This document shows positions 24,107-35,769 of a stretch of 64,000 bases of DNA, one piece after another (position 1 is the stretch's first letter; each line of letters opens with the position of its first letter). The notes beneath the pieces were generated by a model. It was given only the letters and a program-made list of their open reading frames with translations. It had not been told where the DNA came from and did no database searches. The DNA is taken from NCBI RefSeq assembly GCF_902686445.1, contig NC_062224.1:54745156-54809155 (forward strand), written 5' to 3'. The DNA is from Sciurus carolinensis. Lineage: Eukaryota > Chordata > Mammalia > Rodentia > Sciuridae. The position numbers and the translations under genes are program-made.

Positions 24107-24915
24107 GTTGTTTTTCTTTAATTTGCTAGCAATGAAAATATGCTATGGACTCCTGTCCCAGAGAGACAAGGATTCTGACTGCTAGGGGGAACAGTGGTGT
24201 TTTGAAAAGGGCATAGAAAAGCTACATTCCAGCTGTCCCTGTCCAGAGTCAGAATTCACTGGGAGATGGGCATTGCTTAGATATGCAGGTGCCAGCCCAG
24301 AGTCTGGATTCCTTCATTCTTGTGGTTCTTAAACCAATGGACAGATAACAGATTGTGTTGGGAAGAGGTTAACTTTGCTTCCTTCATGTCTAGGGAGAGG
24401 GGAGGAAGAAGAGAAAGAAATAGCAGCAAGGGTTAAACACAGATGGAGTGGACTCTCGTGACAGTGGTGAGATGGCCACCCTAAGCACAAGCAATTGTCT
24501 CAGGGCAAGGGACCAATTGACTCAATCAATCCATCTTCCAGGATCCCAGGTCTGACAGCTAAACATCTGGGCAGCAAATGGAACCTGCCCCTTATTTCTC
24601 CAGAGACACCTGGCGGAACCAGAACCAAGGGAACCATCAACTGGACCACAGTCAATTAAGACACTCAATTAGGCATGACTGCGACCCCTGCCCCAATTCT
24701 TCCTGGAAACTTAGAGTTCATGGTAGTGACCCAAAACAGGGCAGGGATGCCAGAGCCCATGCTGCCTTCCCAATGTGGCCGTCCTGCTTTCTCTGTTACG
24801 TTTTCTGCTTGGCTTTGGGACAGGTGGCCAGATGTTGTGTGTTGGGCCTCTGGAACAGGACTGCAGTAACAAAGGAGTATTAAATGGTCTATTAACAGGA
24901 CTGACAGTGAAGCAA
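24107..24915. other. No recognised feature
   Basis: 24480-24890 is GC-richer with a 101-codon frame, but I see no domain. It directly precedes a solo LTR. Confidence 0.35.
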
Positions 24916-24916
24916 A

Positions 24917-25455
24917 AATGAAGGACAGGCAGTTAGTGTAGATAGGTGATCTGGGTCACACAGGAGAGATAAAAACTGACTTGGGTCTGGGGAGACGGAG
25001 ACGGCCTCTGGGGCACTGAAATGCTGATGCCTCCAGAGCCCTTCCTCCACCCATTACCAAGGCCACCTGCCTGTACTGTTCCTCCCAAAAGGCTGCTAGT
25101 GAAGCGCCTGGGGCTCCCTTCCCACCAGGGATTGCTCTGCCATTTGGTCCTTCCCCCTTGCCCATTTGCTTCCCACCTGTTGGTGAATGCCCCCTGGTCA
25201 CGCAGGCAGGACGGGGAGAGATAAGGGGGAAAGGAGGCCATGAGAACCAAGAGAATGTAAAATTGATAAAAGCAACCGGACACTCCCCACTTCTTTGGGC
25301 TACCAGCTCTGGCCCCCTTCTCTGCAGAGAAGTCTGTGTTACTGTTCTTTAAATAAAACTTGCTTTCTACTCTTGCTTGAGCGTTTCTTGGGTATTCAAA
25401 CTTCAGCATCTGGGGAAATGGAGCTCAGCCCTGACTGGTTTTCATCACGGGCGAC
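24917..25455 (+). mobile_element. Solo ERV LTR, copy 1 of the 45-kb family
   Basis: This copy is collinear with 44950-45475: cctccagagcccttcctcc (both), gttcctcc, a cccttc...cttgccca block, a gtcacgcaggcagga / gtcacgtaggcagaa pair, an actccccacttct / acccccactttct pair, taaataaaacttgctttct / taaataaagcttgctttct (AATAAA at 25352-25357) and ctcagccctga. The U5-like end is near 25450. Termini and TSD could not be fixed. Confidence 0.8.
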
Positions 25456-25459
25456 ATCA

Positions 25460-26120
25460 AGAGTTACTTGAGTACTAGTGAAAATGGGAAGCAACCGACT
25501 CTTCCTAACCTTGGTACAAATGGAAACTGGAAGCCACTCTGGTGGCTTCAGAGTTAAACATCCACATACTACAGGATCCAGACAATCTATAGGCATCACC
25601 CACGTGCACTTGAACCCCAAATGCACATCCACATGCTGCTCTCACGGCCACACCAACCAGCACGTGGCACACAGGCTTGGTCTGAGTGCGTCCTTGGCTT
25701 CTTCCATCTCATTTATCTAGTTACTCACTTACATTGTGTGTGACACCAGTGCTGGTCTGCAACAATTTTAAACACACTTAACAGTCATCCTTCAGCCTGG
25801 GGACAGGAGAAGCCCTGGACTGGATGGCTTGCCAGCCTGGACACAGCAATTGGATATTCCCTACAGCAAGAAGGTAGGAACAGAAACTCCTTCTGCCTCA
25901 TCTACTGGGCTCACAAGGGCTTCCTCTCCATTCACACTGCCATGATGTAAATATCAACCCAATCCTTCTGAAGCCGTAAATTGGCATTGATACAGAGAAC
26001 GTGCATACTTTACTCATTGGCAAATACTTTTTCCACGTTCCAGAAACTGACTAAATTCATTAAGTTCATCTTGTCTAACCTCTGGAAATGGGGGAAAATT
26101 TCTTCTAAACCTTATCAGGA
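25460..26120. other. No recognised feature
   Basis: Unassigned; possibly part of the flank of the LTR. No domain is recognised in the short frames. Confidence 0.35.
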
Positions 26121-26122
26121 GC

Positions 26123-26208
26123 TTAGAGTAGTAGCTCAGTGGTGAGTTTGCACATAGCATGCACAATGTCCTGGATCTGACCTCAGCACCAATAAATAAA
26201 TATTTTCA
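26123..26208 (+). mobile_element. ID SINE, eroded
   Basis: gtagtagctcagtggtgagt (A box) and ctggatctgacctcagcacc (B box) are followed by an aataaataaat tail. Confidence 0.8.
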
Positions 26209-28452
26209 GCATTTATAAAAAATCAATTTTAAGCAACCTCCTATTATGGTAATGTAAGTCAAAAGTGAAAGAAAAATGTGCTGGATTCCCCATTTGGACC
26301 CAGGACATGACCTTGGGAGTCAAAGCCAGTCTAACAGGTGCTACAGTCACAGGAAGTGGGTTGGACTCCACCTTCCACCTCTATCTCCCTCACACAGGCA
26401 AGTCTACTCCTGATTTCCATCAACTTCCTCATCAAAAGAAGTCATGAGGCCAGGGCCATGAACAAAGATCTTGGGGCTCTCAGGTAGATGCCCTGGTCTA
26501 GTCTCTGTTTGCTGCTTATGAATTGTGTGTTCATCGCCAGATCCCAACACCCCTCTGTGCTTCTGTTTTCTCTGGTATAACATGCAGGTCACCTTTATCC
26601 AAGGTCCTTAGGAGGATGGCAGAGCACAGCAAGTGTGAAAGTCGCACTACATTGGAAAACTCCACATCAGTCTCTCTGAGTGCAAAATGCTGCCACTGAG
26701 GGCAGTACACAGTGGTCACCAGGCCCAACCCCTAGAGCTGCTGACCCTCCATGGACAGCACCTCCCTGAGTTGAGCATGTGAGGGACAGAATCAAGGGAC
26801 AAGGCCTGAAGTCAATCTGGGTAGAGCCACTCCTGAGATGTGTGGCTTGGGCAACTCACAGGCCTCTCTTGGTGCCATTTCTCTTCTACACATGATCTGC
26901 TCCTGTCAGAAGCCAGCTGTAACGCTCAGAGCAGGTCAGGAGTCCCAGAACAGGAAGGAGCTACATGAATCAGATCGTATCTCTGTCCTTATCCACACTC
27001 AGGGCTGGGAGACTGACTTAGCTTCTGCCTCTCAATTCTTACCAGTGAGTGGACAGCAAGCCAGTGAGTGGCCAGAAAGCCTGAAATCACTGCTGGACCC
27101 TGAAACCATCCCACTAGGGCCTGAACAGCTCTGGCCTTCTGTGCTCCTGTCACCCCTTCAGAGGCCAGCATGGTATGAGGATGTGGCTTCAAATCTATGG
27201 CTACCAAGCAGTGATGGCTCATGAGCTGGCAGGTCAGGAGCCCTGCCTCTCCTCTTGGCACCTCTCACCAAGTGTCTCAGGAAGGTGTTCAGAGGATTTC
27301 AATCTTCCCCACACCCTTTGTAACCCTAACCAGCAACTTCTCTACCCTACAATGTGTCCAAATCTGCTTCCTCCTCTCTGCTCCAGGACTACAGGTTTCT
27401 AGGTCAGTCTCTAGCCACAAATGACAGCTGATTTAAGGGGTTTCCTGACTGCATCCATCACAATCCCACTGTCAAGGTGGTCTAGAAGAAAATATGTAGG
27501 TGATTCTTATCACTGCAGCCTCTCAGAACAAAGGTGACACTTTGAGGAATGCACAGTGGCTCTACCCACCCCCCAGAACTGACTTTCAATGCTTCCTGGG
27601 TCACTTGCTCCTTGGGCAATGGGCTGTGAGAGAGAAAGCTGATTCTGGTACCAGTGGGCAGAAGTAAGAAAAGTGACCACTGGCACCTAGTTAGCCTTCA
27701 GCCTCAATCAGAGACTAACTGCCTCAGCAAGGGAGATTCTGGGTGCAAGGGAGAAACAACCCTCTGGCAAAAATGACTAAGACTCAATCCCATAAGTAAC
27801 ACAGAGGTGGTCCACTGAGTAGCCCCAGGGGCTGCCATCTTGGAGGGTCAAGGTCAAGACAGCCAGCCAGGAAGGCTGCAACTCCTGCCTAGAGTGGTAC
27901 TCAATGAAGCCCTCAGAGCACTGGAAAGCAGAGAAGTGTGATGGAACTGAAACCCTCCAAAATCAGGGCCTTGATGTGCCCCACAAAACAGCCATCAGCA
28001 GTGGGGTAAGTAGAGGGCCTAGGATCAGGCTCAAAGCTTCTGGGTTTGGAGGCCATCCAAGATCGCTGCAGCTCAGATACTGGAGGTGTTAGGTAGAATA
28101 GCCTAAGAGAAACAAGAGGCCCCAAGGGATCCAGAAGCCAAGCTCTGCCCCCTTCGGGTCTTTCTCCCCACCAGGAAACATTCTGCGATGTGGTTAGTGG
28201 CCAGGCAGCAACTTATAACACCTGTGCTTGTAGGGAGGGAGCTGATCACTGCTAACATCACTTGAAGTTTTTTCTGTTTCAAATAAGACTCTTTAGAAAA
28301 GGCCTGAAAGAACCAGCTTAAACGAGTGGAAGATACACAACTCCTCTTCTAGTTGAGCTAGGTGACCTGGGGTAAACTTTGCTCACTATAATTCATTAAT
28401 GCTAAATTCTCTGCCCTAAATTAAGTCCATCTGCCATTTGTTTGGTTTGCTT
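26209..28452. other. No gene recognised; one MIR fragment
   Basis: At 26830-26890, agatgtgtggcttgggcaac and catttctcttctac recall the MIR core. The 128-codon frame 26838-27224 overlaps it and has no domain I know. The remainder is unassigned, moderately GC-rich sequence with no splice-site or domain evidence for exons. Confidence 0.35.
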
Positions 28453-28515
28453 TAATTTGGTGCTGGTAATAGAAGCCTGGGGTGCTTTACCATTGAGCTG
28501 AATCTCCAGACCTTT
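28453..28515 (-). mobile_element. ID SINE fragment, minus strand
   Basis: ggtgctggtaatagaagcct and ttgagctgaatctccagacc are the reversed B and A box parts of ID, both diverged. Confidence 0.7.
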
Positions 28516-28554
28516 TGTTTTTGTAGAGATTTCTCAGAACGAAGCAAAGGTGGC

Positions 28555-28596
28555 CTCATCAGTATTGCTGTGAGTCTCATCAGTATTGCTGTGAGT
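28555..28596. repeat. Perfect tandem duplication of a 21-mer
   Basis: Two identical head-to-tail 21-bp units beginning ctcatcagtattgctg. Confidence 0.95.
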
Positions 28597-28841
28597 CTTC
28601 CACCACTGAGTTGTAACATTCTTGCTACTTTGCAGTTTAGAAATAGAACGCCCAAACAGGAATGTGTATTACCTCATATGGGAAACAAAGAAGTAGTATG
28701 TAAAAGGAAACTAACAAGAATATATGTGGCTACATACACTAAATGCTGAGCCTTTGGATAAGAATTCTCTGAGGCTGTGTCCACAAATAAACACTGCTGC
28801 CTGCTGAATACCCTGGTGTCTCTCGTCTCTGTGTGAGAATC

Positions 28842-28844
<3 letters not shown>

Positions 28845-28877
<33 letters not shown>

Positions 28878-28990
28878 GAGTCAGGATCTCACTAGTTGCT
28901 GAGGTCCTTGCTGAAGCTGGCCTCCAACATATGATCCTCCTGCCTTAGCCTCCAGAAGAACTAGGATTATAGGCACGCACCATCAGGTGA
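28845..28990 (-). mobile_element. B1-like SINE, minus strand, with TTTTG tail
   Basis: A (TTTTG)n run at 28852-28878 is the reversed tail. It is followed by gtcaggatctcactagttgc, gatcctcctgccttagcctc and ggattataggcacgcaccat, the reversed B1/7SL body. Confidence 0.88.
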
Positions 28991-28999
28991 CCATCTAGC

Positions 29000-29425
29000 A
29001 CTTAGAAACATGCCATTTATGAAGAAGCATGGCCTTAGACTGCCCTTGGGAAGGAATGTGCCCTCCTCTATGGGCCATAACAGGTCTCACCAGCACAAAC
29101 ATGCATAGGTACCCCTCAATAACATGCCCGTGCTTCCTTTGTTCCAGGACACACTGCTTATTTGTGGAGCTTATTTATTTGTTCCAAGTAATGATCCTTC
29201 TTCACTCACCTCTCCTGGCTGTGCTTACTGGCTTTGACTACCTTAGCTGCAAAACACCTATGAAGGCTTAACAAGTTTCCTAAGTTAGAAAAAATAATAA
29301 AGGGATCCAGTCAAGATGGGCTAATGGGGTTTTCCAGTATTTTTCAGCCCCATCCAGGAAACAAACCTGCCATTGTGGATCCTCCCGACAGGTGAGGAAA
29401 GTGGTGTTAGAGGGAGATCTCTAGA
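29000..29425. other. No recognised feature
   Basis: gatccagtcaagatgggcta (29305-29324) weakly resembles the L1 5' end word gatccaagatggtgg seen at 55995, but the following sequence does not confirm it. Confidence 0.3.
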
Positions 29426-29427
29426 GC

Positions 29428-30288
29428 TTGAAGGTCAAGGCCCGCTCCCCTCATCAGAAGTGGCTCAGCCCACTCACTTGTCAATCACTCAAGCTGGCTG
29501 CACTGCCTGCCCTCCTCAGCATCCTTAGGTGGCCACAGGACTGGGATTGGGTACACTTGCCACTCTTGCCTGTGTCCTGGAGGTGGCCATGGAACCTTGG
29601 CAGCTGGTGGTGGAGGTGGTTCATGACACCTTCCCCTGGGCTGACCCCATGGGCCCTCTTCCCAGACACTTTAAGTCCCTCCAAGTCCTTAATCACCAAG
29701 TGTGGGTCTACTGAACGATGCCCCTCAGACATCCCATCCCTCATCAATGATGCAACCAGCCTGGCATTGGGTGCACACATCTTAACCCAGGAATGTGGAG
29801 GAGAGGGCCACAAATGCCCCATCCTACAATGGCCTCACCCTGGAGAGGTGGCCCTGTGGCTCCAGGCACTCCTCACTTCTGCACAGGCTCTGGACGGAAG
29901 AGTGCGAGACCAATCCCACACAGGCCATAGGGTGCCCCCACCCAGGATCCATAGCAGTTCCCATGCCTGGCCTCCAGGACTGGACCAGCCCTGCCCACTT
30001 CAGAGCCTTCCCTACCTGCTGCTCCATGGGGCCAATCCAAGGCAATGCAAGTCCCAGTGGCCCGCATCTTGGCCACAGGGAGGGGCCCACATACTCTGGA
30101 TAGCACATCCAGGCCAGATAAATGGGAGAGCAGGGCTGGAGAGGGGATGTGGCATCAAGGGCTCCCTGTGCAGGACTCCAAAGCCCAAGGCCCTGCCCAG
30201 AGAGCAGCTGCACAGGTTCAGGGGAGGAGAGAGCAGGACTCTGTGCAGAGCTCAGGTCCTCCAGGGCTGCCAGGCGTGCTTGTGCTGA
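29428..30288 (+). other. 861-bp ORF in a GC-rich segment, doubtful
   Basis: This is the longest open frame (286 codons) outside L1 apart from the proviral gag frame. The predicted product is rich in Trp, Pro, Leu and Ser with no domain, signal or motif I recognise. Several other frames on both strands are open over the same interval, which is what a GC-rich, AT-stop-poor stretch produces by chance. No Kozak context, splice sites or CpG island support a gene. Alternatives are the 5'UTR of an old L1, an ERV fragment or a degraded pseudogene. I do not call it a gene. Confidence 0.2.
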
Positions 30289-30406
30289 GAGCCTAGCTGT
30301 TAGGGTGACCTCACCAAGTATTAGTTTTGCTGAATTGCGCAGTTGGAGTGGGAAATCCGCAGGGAGAACAGGCCCTAGTTACAGGCAGAGGTAGGGGTGT
30401 GTGTGA

Positions 30407-30457
30407 GTGCGTGTGTGTGTGTGTGTGTGTGTGCACGCACGTGCACGTGCACATGTA
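30407..30457. repeat. Alternating purine-pyrimidine tract, (GT)n plus GTGCAC
   Basis: 51 bp alternate strictly between purine and pyrimidine: a GT run followed by gtgcacgcacgtgcacgtgc and acatgta. The last part is palindromic around GTGCAC/CACGTG. Confidence 0.95.
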
Positions 30458-30459
30458 AC

Positions 30460-31286
30460 CCAGATGTGGCCTTTGGGCATAATGTGTGAAATTCAGGGGA
30501 GCAAACCCCAGATGTTGGGAGCAAACCCCAGATGCTGCACTTACTGGAAAACTCTCTGCGGCATGTGCATAGCTCAGTTGTCTTGGTGACCCACTACAGG
30601 GGGTCATGACCCCACTGTCCCAGGAGAAATGCTTTGGAGGCAGAGTGTTTGCCAGGGGTCAGAATGAAGAGCCAGGACTGAGGCCTCAGGTGTTGGGATC
30701 CCACCCTAGGACTGTGGGAAAGGAGGATGTGAGGAGCTGATGCCCAAGTCTGAGCTGGCCCAGCACTCTGGAACACTGCAGGGCCGGAACATTCCACCAG
30801 TAGGAGGCTGGCAAATCAGTTCCCAGGAAACACAGCTTGGCCACCTGATGGGGCCAGCAAGCAAAGATTGATAATATTTCTCCACATTTATGTCTTCATT
30901 TCCACCTGCATGTCTCTGGGAGGGGCCATCAAAGGAAGGAAGTGCATGAAAAGCTCTTCTCCCATTGATTGCAAGTTAGATGAAGGAGGGAAAGCTCCAT
31001 TATAGCAACCTGTGTGACCTAGTGACCCCCAAAGGATATTTCATCCCCCCAAGGACTGGCCAGCTGCTGGAAGGGAGGGAGTGAGAACCTTGAGACAGGT
31101 GAGTGGCTCTGAGTTCCCACGAGTCAGCCTAACCCGCTGAGGAGTCAGCCTTCTCTGGATGGTCTGTCAAGGACAGGAAGATCTCTACTGTTTTCCTTGC
31201 CCTTTAGTCAGTGACCATGGAAATGATCTCATGCAGCCAAATGTTCCCATATGAACAGGAACAGGGCTCGCAGGAGAGAATGAAGG
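30460..31286. other. No recognised feature
   Basis: A local 22-bp tandem duplication (gagcaaaccccagatg twice, about 30499-30536) is the only structure seen. Confidence 0.35.
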
Positions 31287-31716
31287 CCTCCTGTTTAAGT
31301 CTGCTTTTCCACTGCTGTGACTAAAAGACCCAACAAGAACAACTTCTGAAGGAAAAGTTTATTTAGGGGTTCAGGGTTCCAGAGATCTCAGTCCACAGGC
31401 AGCTAGCTCCATTTGTCATGGCTGGAGTTGACATCATGGCAGAAGAGTGTGGTCGAGGGAAGCAACTCACATGATGATCAGGCAGCAGAGAGAGAGAGAG
31501 AGACTCCACTCACCAGATACCAAATATATACCCCAAAGTCACACCCCAGGGACATACCTCCTCCAGCCACACCCAACCAGCATTCAGTTACCACTCAATG
31601 AATCCCACCAATTGGGTTAAGGGTCTCACAACCCAATAATTTCTCCTCTAAACCTTCTTGCATTGTCTCACACATGAGTTTTTGGGAGACACCCCACATC
31701 CAACCATAACACCTCC
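31287..31716 (-). mobile_element. Solo MaLR LTR with CCTCC target duplication
   Basis: The pentamer CCTCC at 31287-31291 and 31712-31716 flanks a 420-bp LTR (31292-31711). Read on the minus strand it starts TGTTATGGTTGGATGTGG and ends in CA. Internal words on that strand include caatgcaagaaggtttagag, tcttctgccatgatgtcaac and aataaacttttccttc. Intact ends and TSD mark it as a clean solo LTR. Confidence 0.93.
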
Positions 31717-32670
31717 CCACTGAACCTGCTTCAAACGGATCCCTCACTGCCCTAGCAACACACCACAGTTTCCTGGGAGCCACTGCCCATTTCAGCTGCA
31801 ACAGAAGAGGTGTTGGGAGAGGAGAAGGGGAGCAAGAGGGAGGCAGATGGTGGATGGGCTCAGCCTTCACATCCTCCTCCCTCCACGTGGCCTCCCATAC
31901 TTCCCCCTTGGATCCAAGCTTCACTGACAGAGGTGGGGGAGCTGGGGAATCACAAGCAGCTTGAGAAAGGTTTTTGGTGGCAGCAGCAGCAACAGCATTC
32001 AGGTACCCCATAGAAACAGAGTCCACAGTAGACACAGCCTACATCCTCTGTCCTGCTTGATACATACTCAATATTGCAGCATCCTGGCAGTGTTGGGTCG
32101 CTGTCTGTGGTGCTGAAGGTCAAACAGCTGGAGAGAAATGTGCAAAGATCAATGACAGCTGGTGGGAGCCATGAGGGTCAAAGGAGATGACTTTCCCCCA
32201 GTGCCCCAGTGTTGGTGAGAAAGCAGAAGTCCAGAGAAGGAAAGGGATTCAAACAAGGTCAAACACACCTTTAGAATTGGTCTAGAAGCAGCCTCTAGCT
32301 GCTACCTCAGACACAGCTCATTTTCTGAAAGATTCCCTGGGTGACCTCTGTGGCGAGAATCAACATTGGTTCTGAAAATCCAGATAGGCATTTCCAGCAG
32401 ATGTTGGAACACAGGGCTCCAGGTTAGTCCCCAGGGTTCAATGGGTGCACCCCTGTTCCTCTCTCCGATCCCATCTCAAGCTGTTTTCTGCCCTACTGCC
32501 CTGCTCCCTCACTAGATGCCTTTGCAAAACTCTGCAAACAAAGAGTGTGCACACTACAGACTTTGAGTCAAATACACCTTCTGATATTTTCAGGCCTTTC
32601 AGGTAAGTATGTATACTAAGAACAATCGAAAGAACACTGCTTTATGACAAGTGAAAATATATGAAATCCC
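31717..32670. other. No recognised gene
   Basis: 32215-32275 has weak reversed MIR words. The 146-codon minus frame 31595-32035 overlaps the MaLR LTR and is not credible. Confidence 0.35.
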
Positions 32671-32671
32671 C

Positions 32672-32765
32672 CCATTTAACATCCATTTACCAAGCATTCT
32701 TTGAGCACATCCACACCTGGTCATTTAGGTGTTGCCATTGCTGGTTTCAAACAAAAATGACAGAA
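32672..32765 (-). mobile_element. L2 LINE fragment, minus strand
   Basis: atttaccaagcattctttga and gcacatccacacctggtcat resemble the reversed L2 3' end. Diverged. Confidence 0.45.
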
Positions 32766-33084
32766 TTGAGCAGTTGTGACAAAGGGCTATGGCTCTCAAA
32801 AGCTGAAATATTTACCATCTGGCTCTTGACAAGTGTTGACAACCTCTTTTCAGGGACCCCATGGTGGCTCTAACATCATAAATTTTGAAGCATCTGCCCT
32901 CAGAATGGGCCACTCTTCTTCTGATGGCCACAGGACATGACCTTACTTCCCTTTGGCACCTCCTCATGGGGACTGTCCCTGTCCACCTCCCTGTGCCTCC
33001 ATGGATACTCTTAATCCATTTACCCCCCTCAACTTTTTCATGTGAAGTCACTTATGTGCCTTTGACTTCCCAGTTTCTCAGTAT

Positions 33085-33215
33085 TGCCCCCAGAGTCTCA
33101 GTTCCTTGAGGGCAGGAATATCATCATTCCTCATGATCCCTGAATCCAGCAACTAGTGATGTCCTAGGACACAGCAGGTGCCCCTGAGTGTTTGTTGACT
33201 GAATAACTGATGTAA
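33085..33215 (+). mobile_element. L2 LINE 3' end
   Basis: ttccttgagggcaggaatat, cacagcaggtgcccctgagt and gtttgttgactgaataactg are the typical L2 3' end in order. Confidence 0.82.
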
Positions 33216-35055
33216 CATGAGAGAAGGAGCGGGCCTAGAATCCAGGAACAAATCCCAAATTCAACCTTCACACAGGAAATCTTACTGTACTTTTGGTAGT
33301 GAAATGGGTGTGAGAAAGGAAGAAGTGCTGCTGTGAATTTCTCTGTAAACAGAAGACTATGGGGTGTGACAAGGACAGTATGAATGGGCACAGCAGGGAG
33401 TATACAGCATCTGCACCCTGAACCCTGCTCACAGGCATGATTCCTCCACCTAAAAACAAGGTGAACTGCTCTCAAGGCAATTGTGAGGTAGGGGTGATGT
33501 GACCGCAATCTGGCCAAACAGCAGAGAGCATCCTCCCTGGCCACCCTGATTGACTACAATCTGTATCCAATCACACTGCATAGGTCAGGCCCCAGAGCTG
33601 GAAGCCTGAGGGATGGCTGCAGAGGGTGTTGGTGGCCATTCTGTCACCCTGAAGGCAGGGCCTTAAAAGAATGACACCAGTTCAGGGTACAGCAAGCAAC
33701 TCAGAAGAGGTGACTCCTGCTGACCTCACCCAGCTCCCAGATATGGCCTCGCCTCAGGCCATCTGCACGGGACCTCTTCATTGCCTTTGGTCATTCTCCC
33801 TGCTATTTTTGCTGACTTGTCGATAACAATTGGAAATCATTTCTCTCACTGTGCAGCCAAAGAGTTCTACAAGTTCTGTAGCTCAGTGGAGAACCCAGAA
33901 CCACAAGAGCTTGGATTTAGGGTATTTTCCAAAATGGACTTCCTAAGAACACTCTGAGGCTCCTAAGTGCATCGGAACAGGTCTCTCATTGGAGGATCCA
34001 ACACATTCAAGCCATGTCTGTTGTGGAATGGCTACTGGCTGGCCTGTTCATGTGAATCCTCAAGTGGTTAACCCTGGTAAGATACAGCTCACGTCACCAC
34101 TTTAGGGAACAAACCTAAGGTTCAGAGAAGGAACAAAAGAGGACAGAGTCAGCAAGTGTAGATCAGGACTGTCAACCCAACTTGTGTTCTGCAAATCAAG
34201 TGCTGCAGGAGTGTCTGTGTGATGGGGACTCAGGCATCTGGCCCACTGTCCACACTGTGGTCGTCTAGCCTTGCAGCCACCCTGAAACTGGGTTGAGATG
34301 CCCAATTGCATCCATACTGAACCAGGCAGGGAAAGATGTATGTGAGTCTCCTCCAGGACATTCTTGCCTGTCCAGTCTACACACTCATCATCCCCAGCAT
34401 ACCACTGTCTCACTTCCTGACACTGACAGTCATGCTCATGAAACCACAGGGCAGGCCGAGCCTTCCTTCTTTAACAGATGGGACATCTCCTCCCCCTGGG
34501 TCTTGTGGACTCAGTGTCCCACTGGCATGCCAGAGGCCTGGGGGAGGTGGTGAGCCCTCCCTGCCCTTCCACATCTCCTTGACATTCAGCTCCTGCAATC
34601 CCTTCCCTGCAGGGTAGCTTCCACATTTGCCTCAGGAGACACTGAGCTGATGAGGATCAGCACCTCAGCCCCTGCAGGGATGAAGGTGGCGAGATCTGAC
34701 AGCTGGGAAGCTCCTATGACCAGAGAGGCACGTCTCATGGTGACATGGCTGGAGGAGCTTCTGGAGTCCTGATCCAGTCATTGGGCCTCAGGGGACCCGA
34801 GGCTGTGGAAAGTTAGAGGTTTCTGGCCACAGGGGAGTCTCTGAGATGAACTGCAGGAACAACTTGTAGACTCCAGAGCACACAGAAGAACAGGCAGAGT
34901 TCTAACCCACATGTACACACAAACCACATGGCACAGGCCAACATTCAGTGCTAGTTGGGCAGAGGGCATTCATGAACTCCTTCAATGTGTAAGGGCAGGG
35001 AAAGGGACAGTGCCTGAGTCTCCTAGGGAGCAATTTATTGCTACGCCATTTGTAA
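33216..35055. other. No recognised gene or repeat
   Basis: Single-copy-looking sequence. The 126-codon minus frame 33164-33544 begins in unassigned sequence and runs into L2, with no known domain. Confidence 0.35.
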
Positions 35056-35057
35056 TT

Positions 35058-35150
35058 GAGTTTTTTTGTTTGTTTGTTTTTGGTATCAGGGATTGAACCC
35101 AGGGGTGCTTAACCACATCCACAGCCCTTTTAAAATATTTTAATAGAGAA
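35058..35150 (-). mobile_element. ID/B1 composite SINE fragment, minus strand
   Basis: A (TTTG)n tail is followed by ggtatcagggattgaaccca, ggggtgcttaaccacatcca and cagcccttttaaaatatttt: the reversed ID module and the start of the linker to B1. Confidence 0.85.
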
Positions 35151-35422
35151 AGGGACAGAGATAGGGCTCCCATGACATTCTGTCCTGGAGTGGAGCTGTG
35201 GTGATGGGAGATAATGAGGAGTGTTGAGCAACAGCATGAGTGCATGAGGTCAAGGGACATTGCCAGACTGGGAGGCTTCTGTCCTTTAGAGGTTGAGCAG
35301 ACCTGATCTGTCTCCAGTACACTCCAGAATCCTTAGCGTCAACACTTGAGCCCACTGACAAGAGAGTGAACTGACCTTTCCTGGTGATTTGCTGTGGGCT
35401 CCTACAATCTCTGAATATAAAG

Positions 35423-35423
<1 letters not shown>

Positions 35424-35466
<43 letters not shown>
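35424..35466. repeat. (CA)n microsatellite
   Basis: About 39 bp of perfect CA dinucleotides followed by one imperfect unit. Confidence 0.97.
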
Positions 35467-35468
<2 letters not shown>

Positions 35469-35679
35469 ATCTCTGTATCTATCTCTATCTCTCTATCTCT
35501 GAATCAGTGCTCCAGGGGTCCAGGTGGCTCCACTGTCATCCTTATGATGCTAGGGCCTCACCTGTCCCCTCTCCTGGACCCTATGATCAGAGCTTGCAGC
35601 CTGGGTACCTGATACAGACCATCACTTTGTGCTTCCCACAGGGCACCCCACGAGGGGGAGGAACTCAGGAGGTACCTGT

Positions 35680-35768
35680 GCACCAGCTTATGGAGAAGAA
35701 ACTGAGGCTGGAGGGGAAGAGAGAACTGGGGGTGTGAGGTAGGGTTTTAACCCAGAGCCACTCTCTCC
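35680..35768 (-). mobile_element. MIR fragment, minus strand
   Basis: ttatggagaagaaactgagg and tagggttttaacccagagcc match the reversed MIR core and head. Confidence 0.5.
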
Positions 35769-35769
35769 C

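Noticed and set aside
26838..27224. 128-codon frame
   Set aside because: It overlaps a MIR fragment and has no domain or conserved context.
29300..29330. Start of another full-length L1 (gatccagtcaagatgg)
   Set aside because: Only about 15 bases match, and no ORF1 or second monomer follows.
33164..33544. 126-codon minus frame
   Set aside because: It runs into L2 sequence and shows no recognisable protein.
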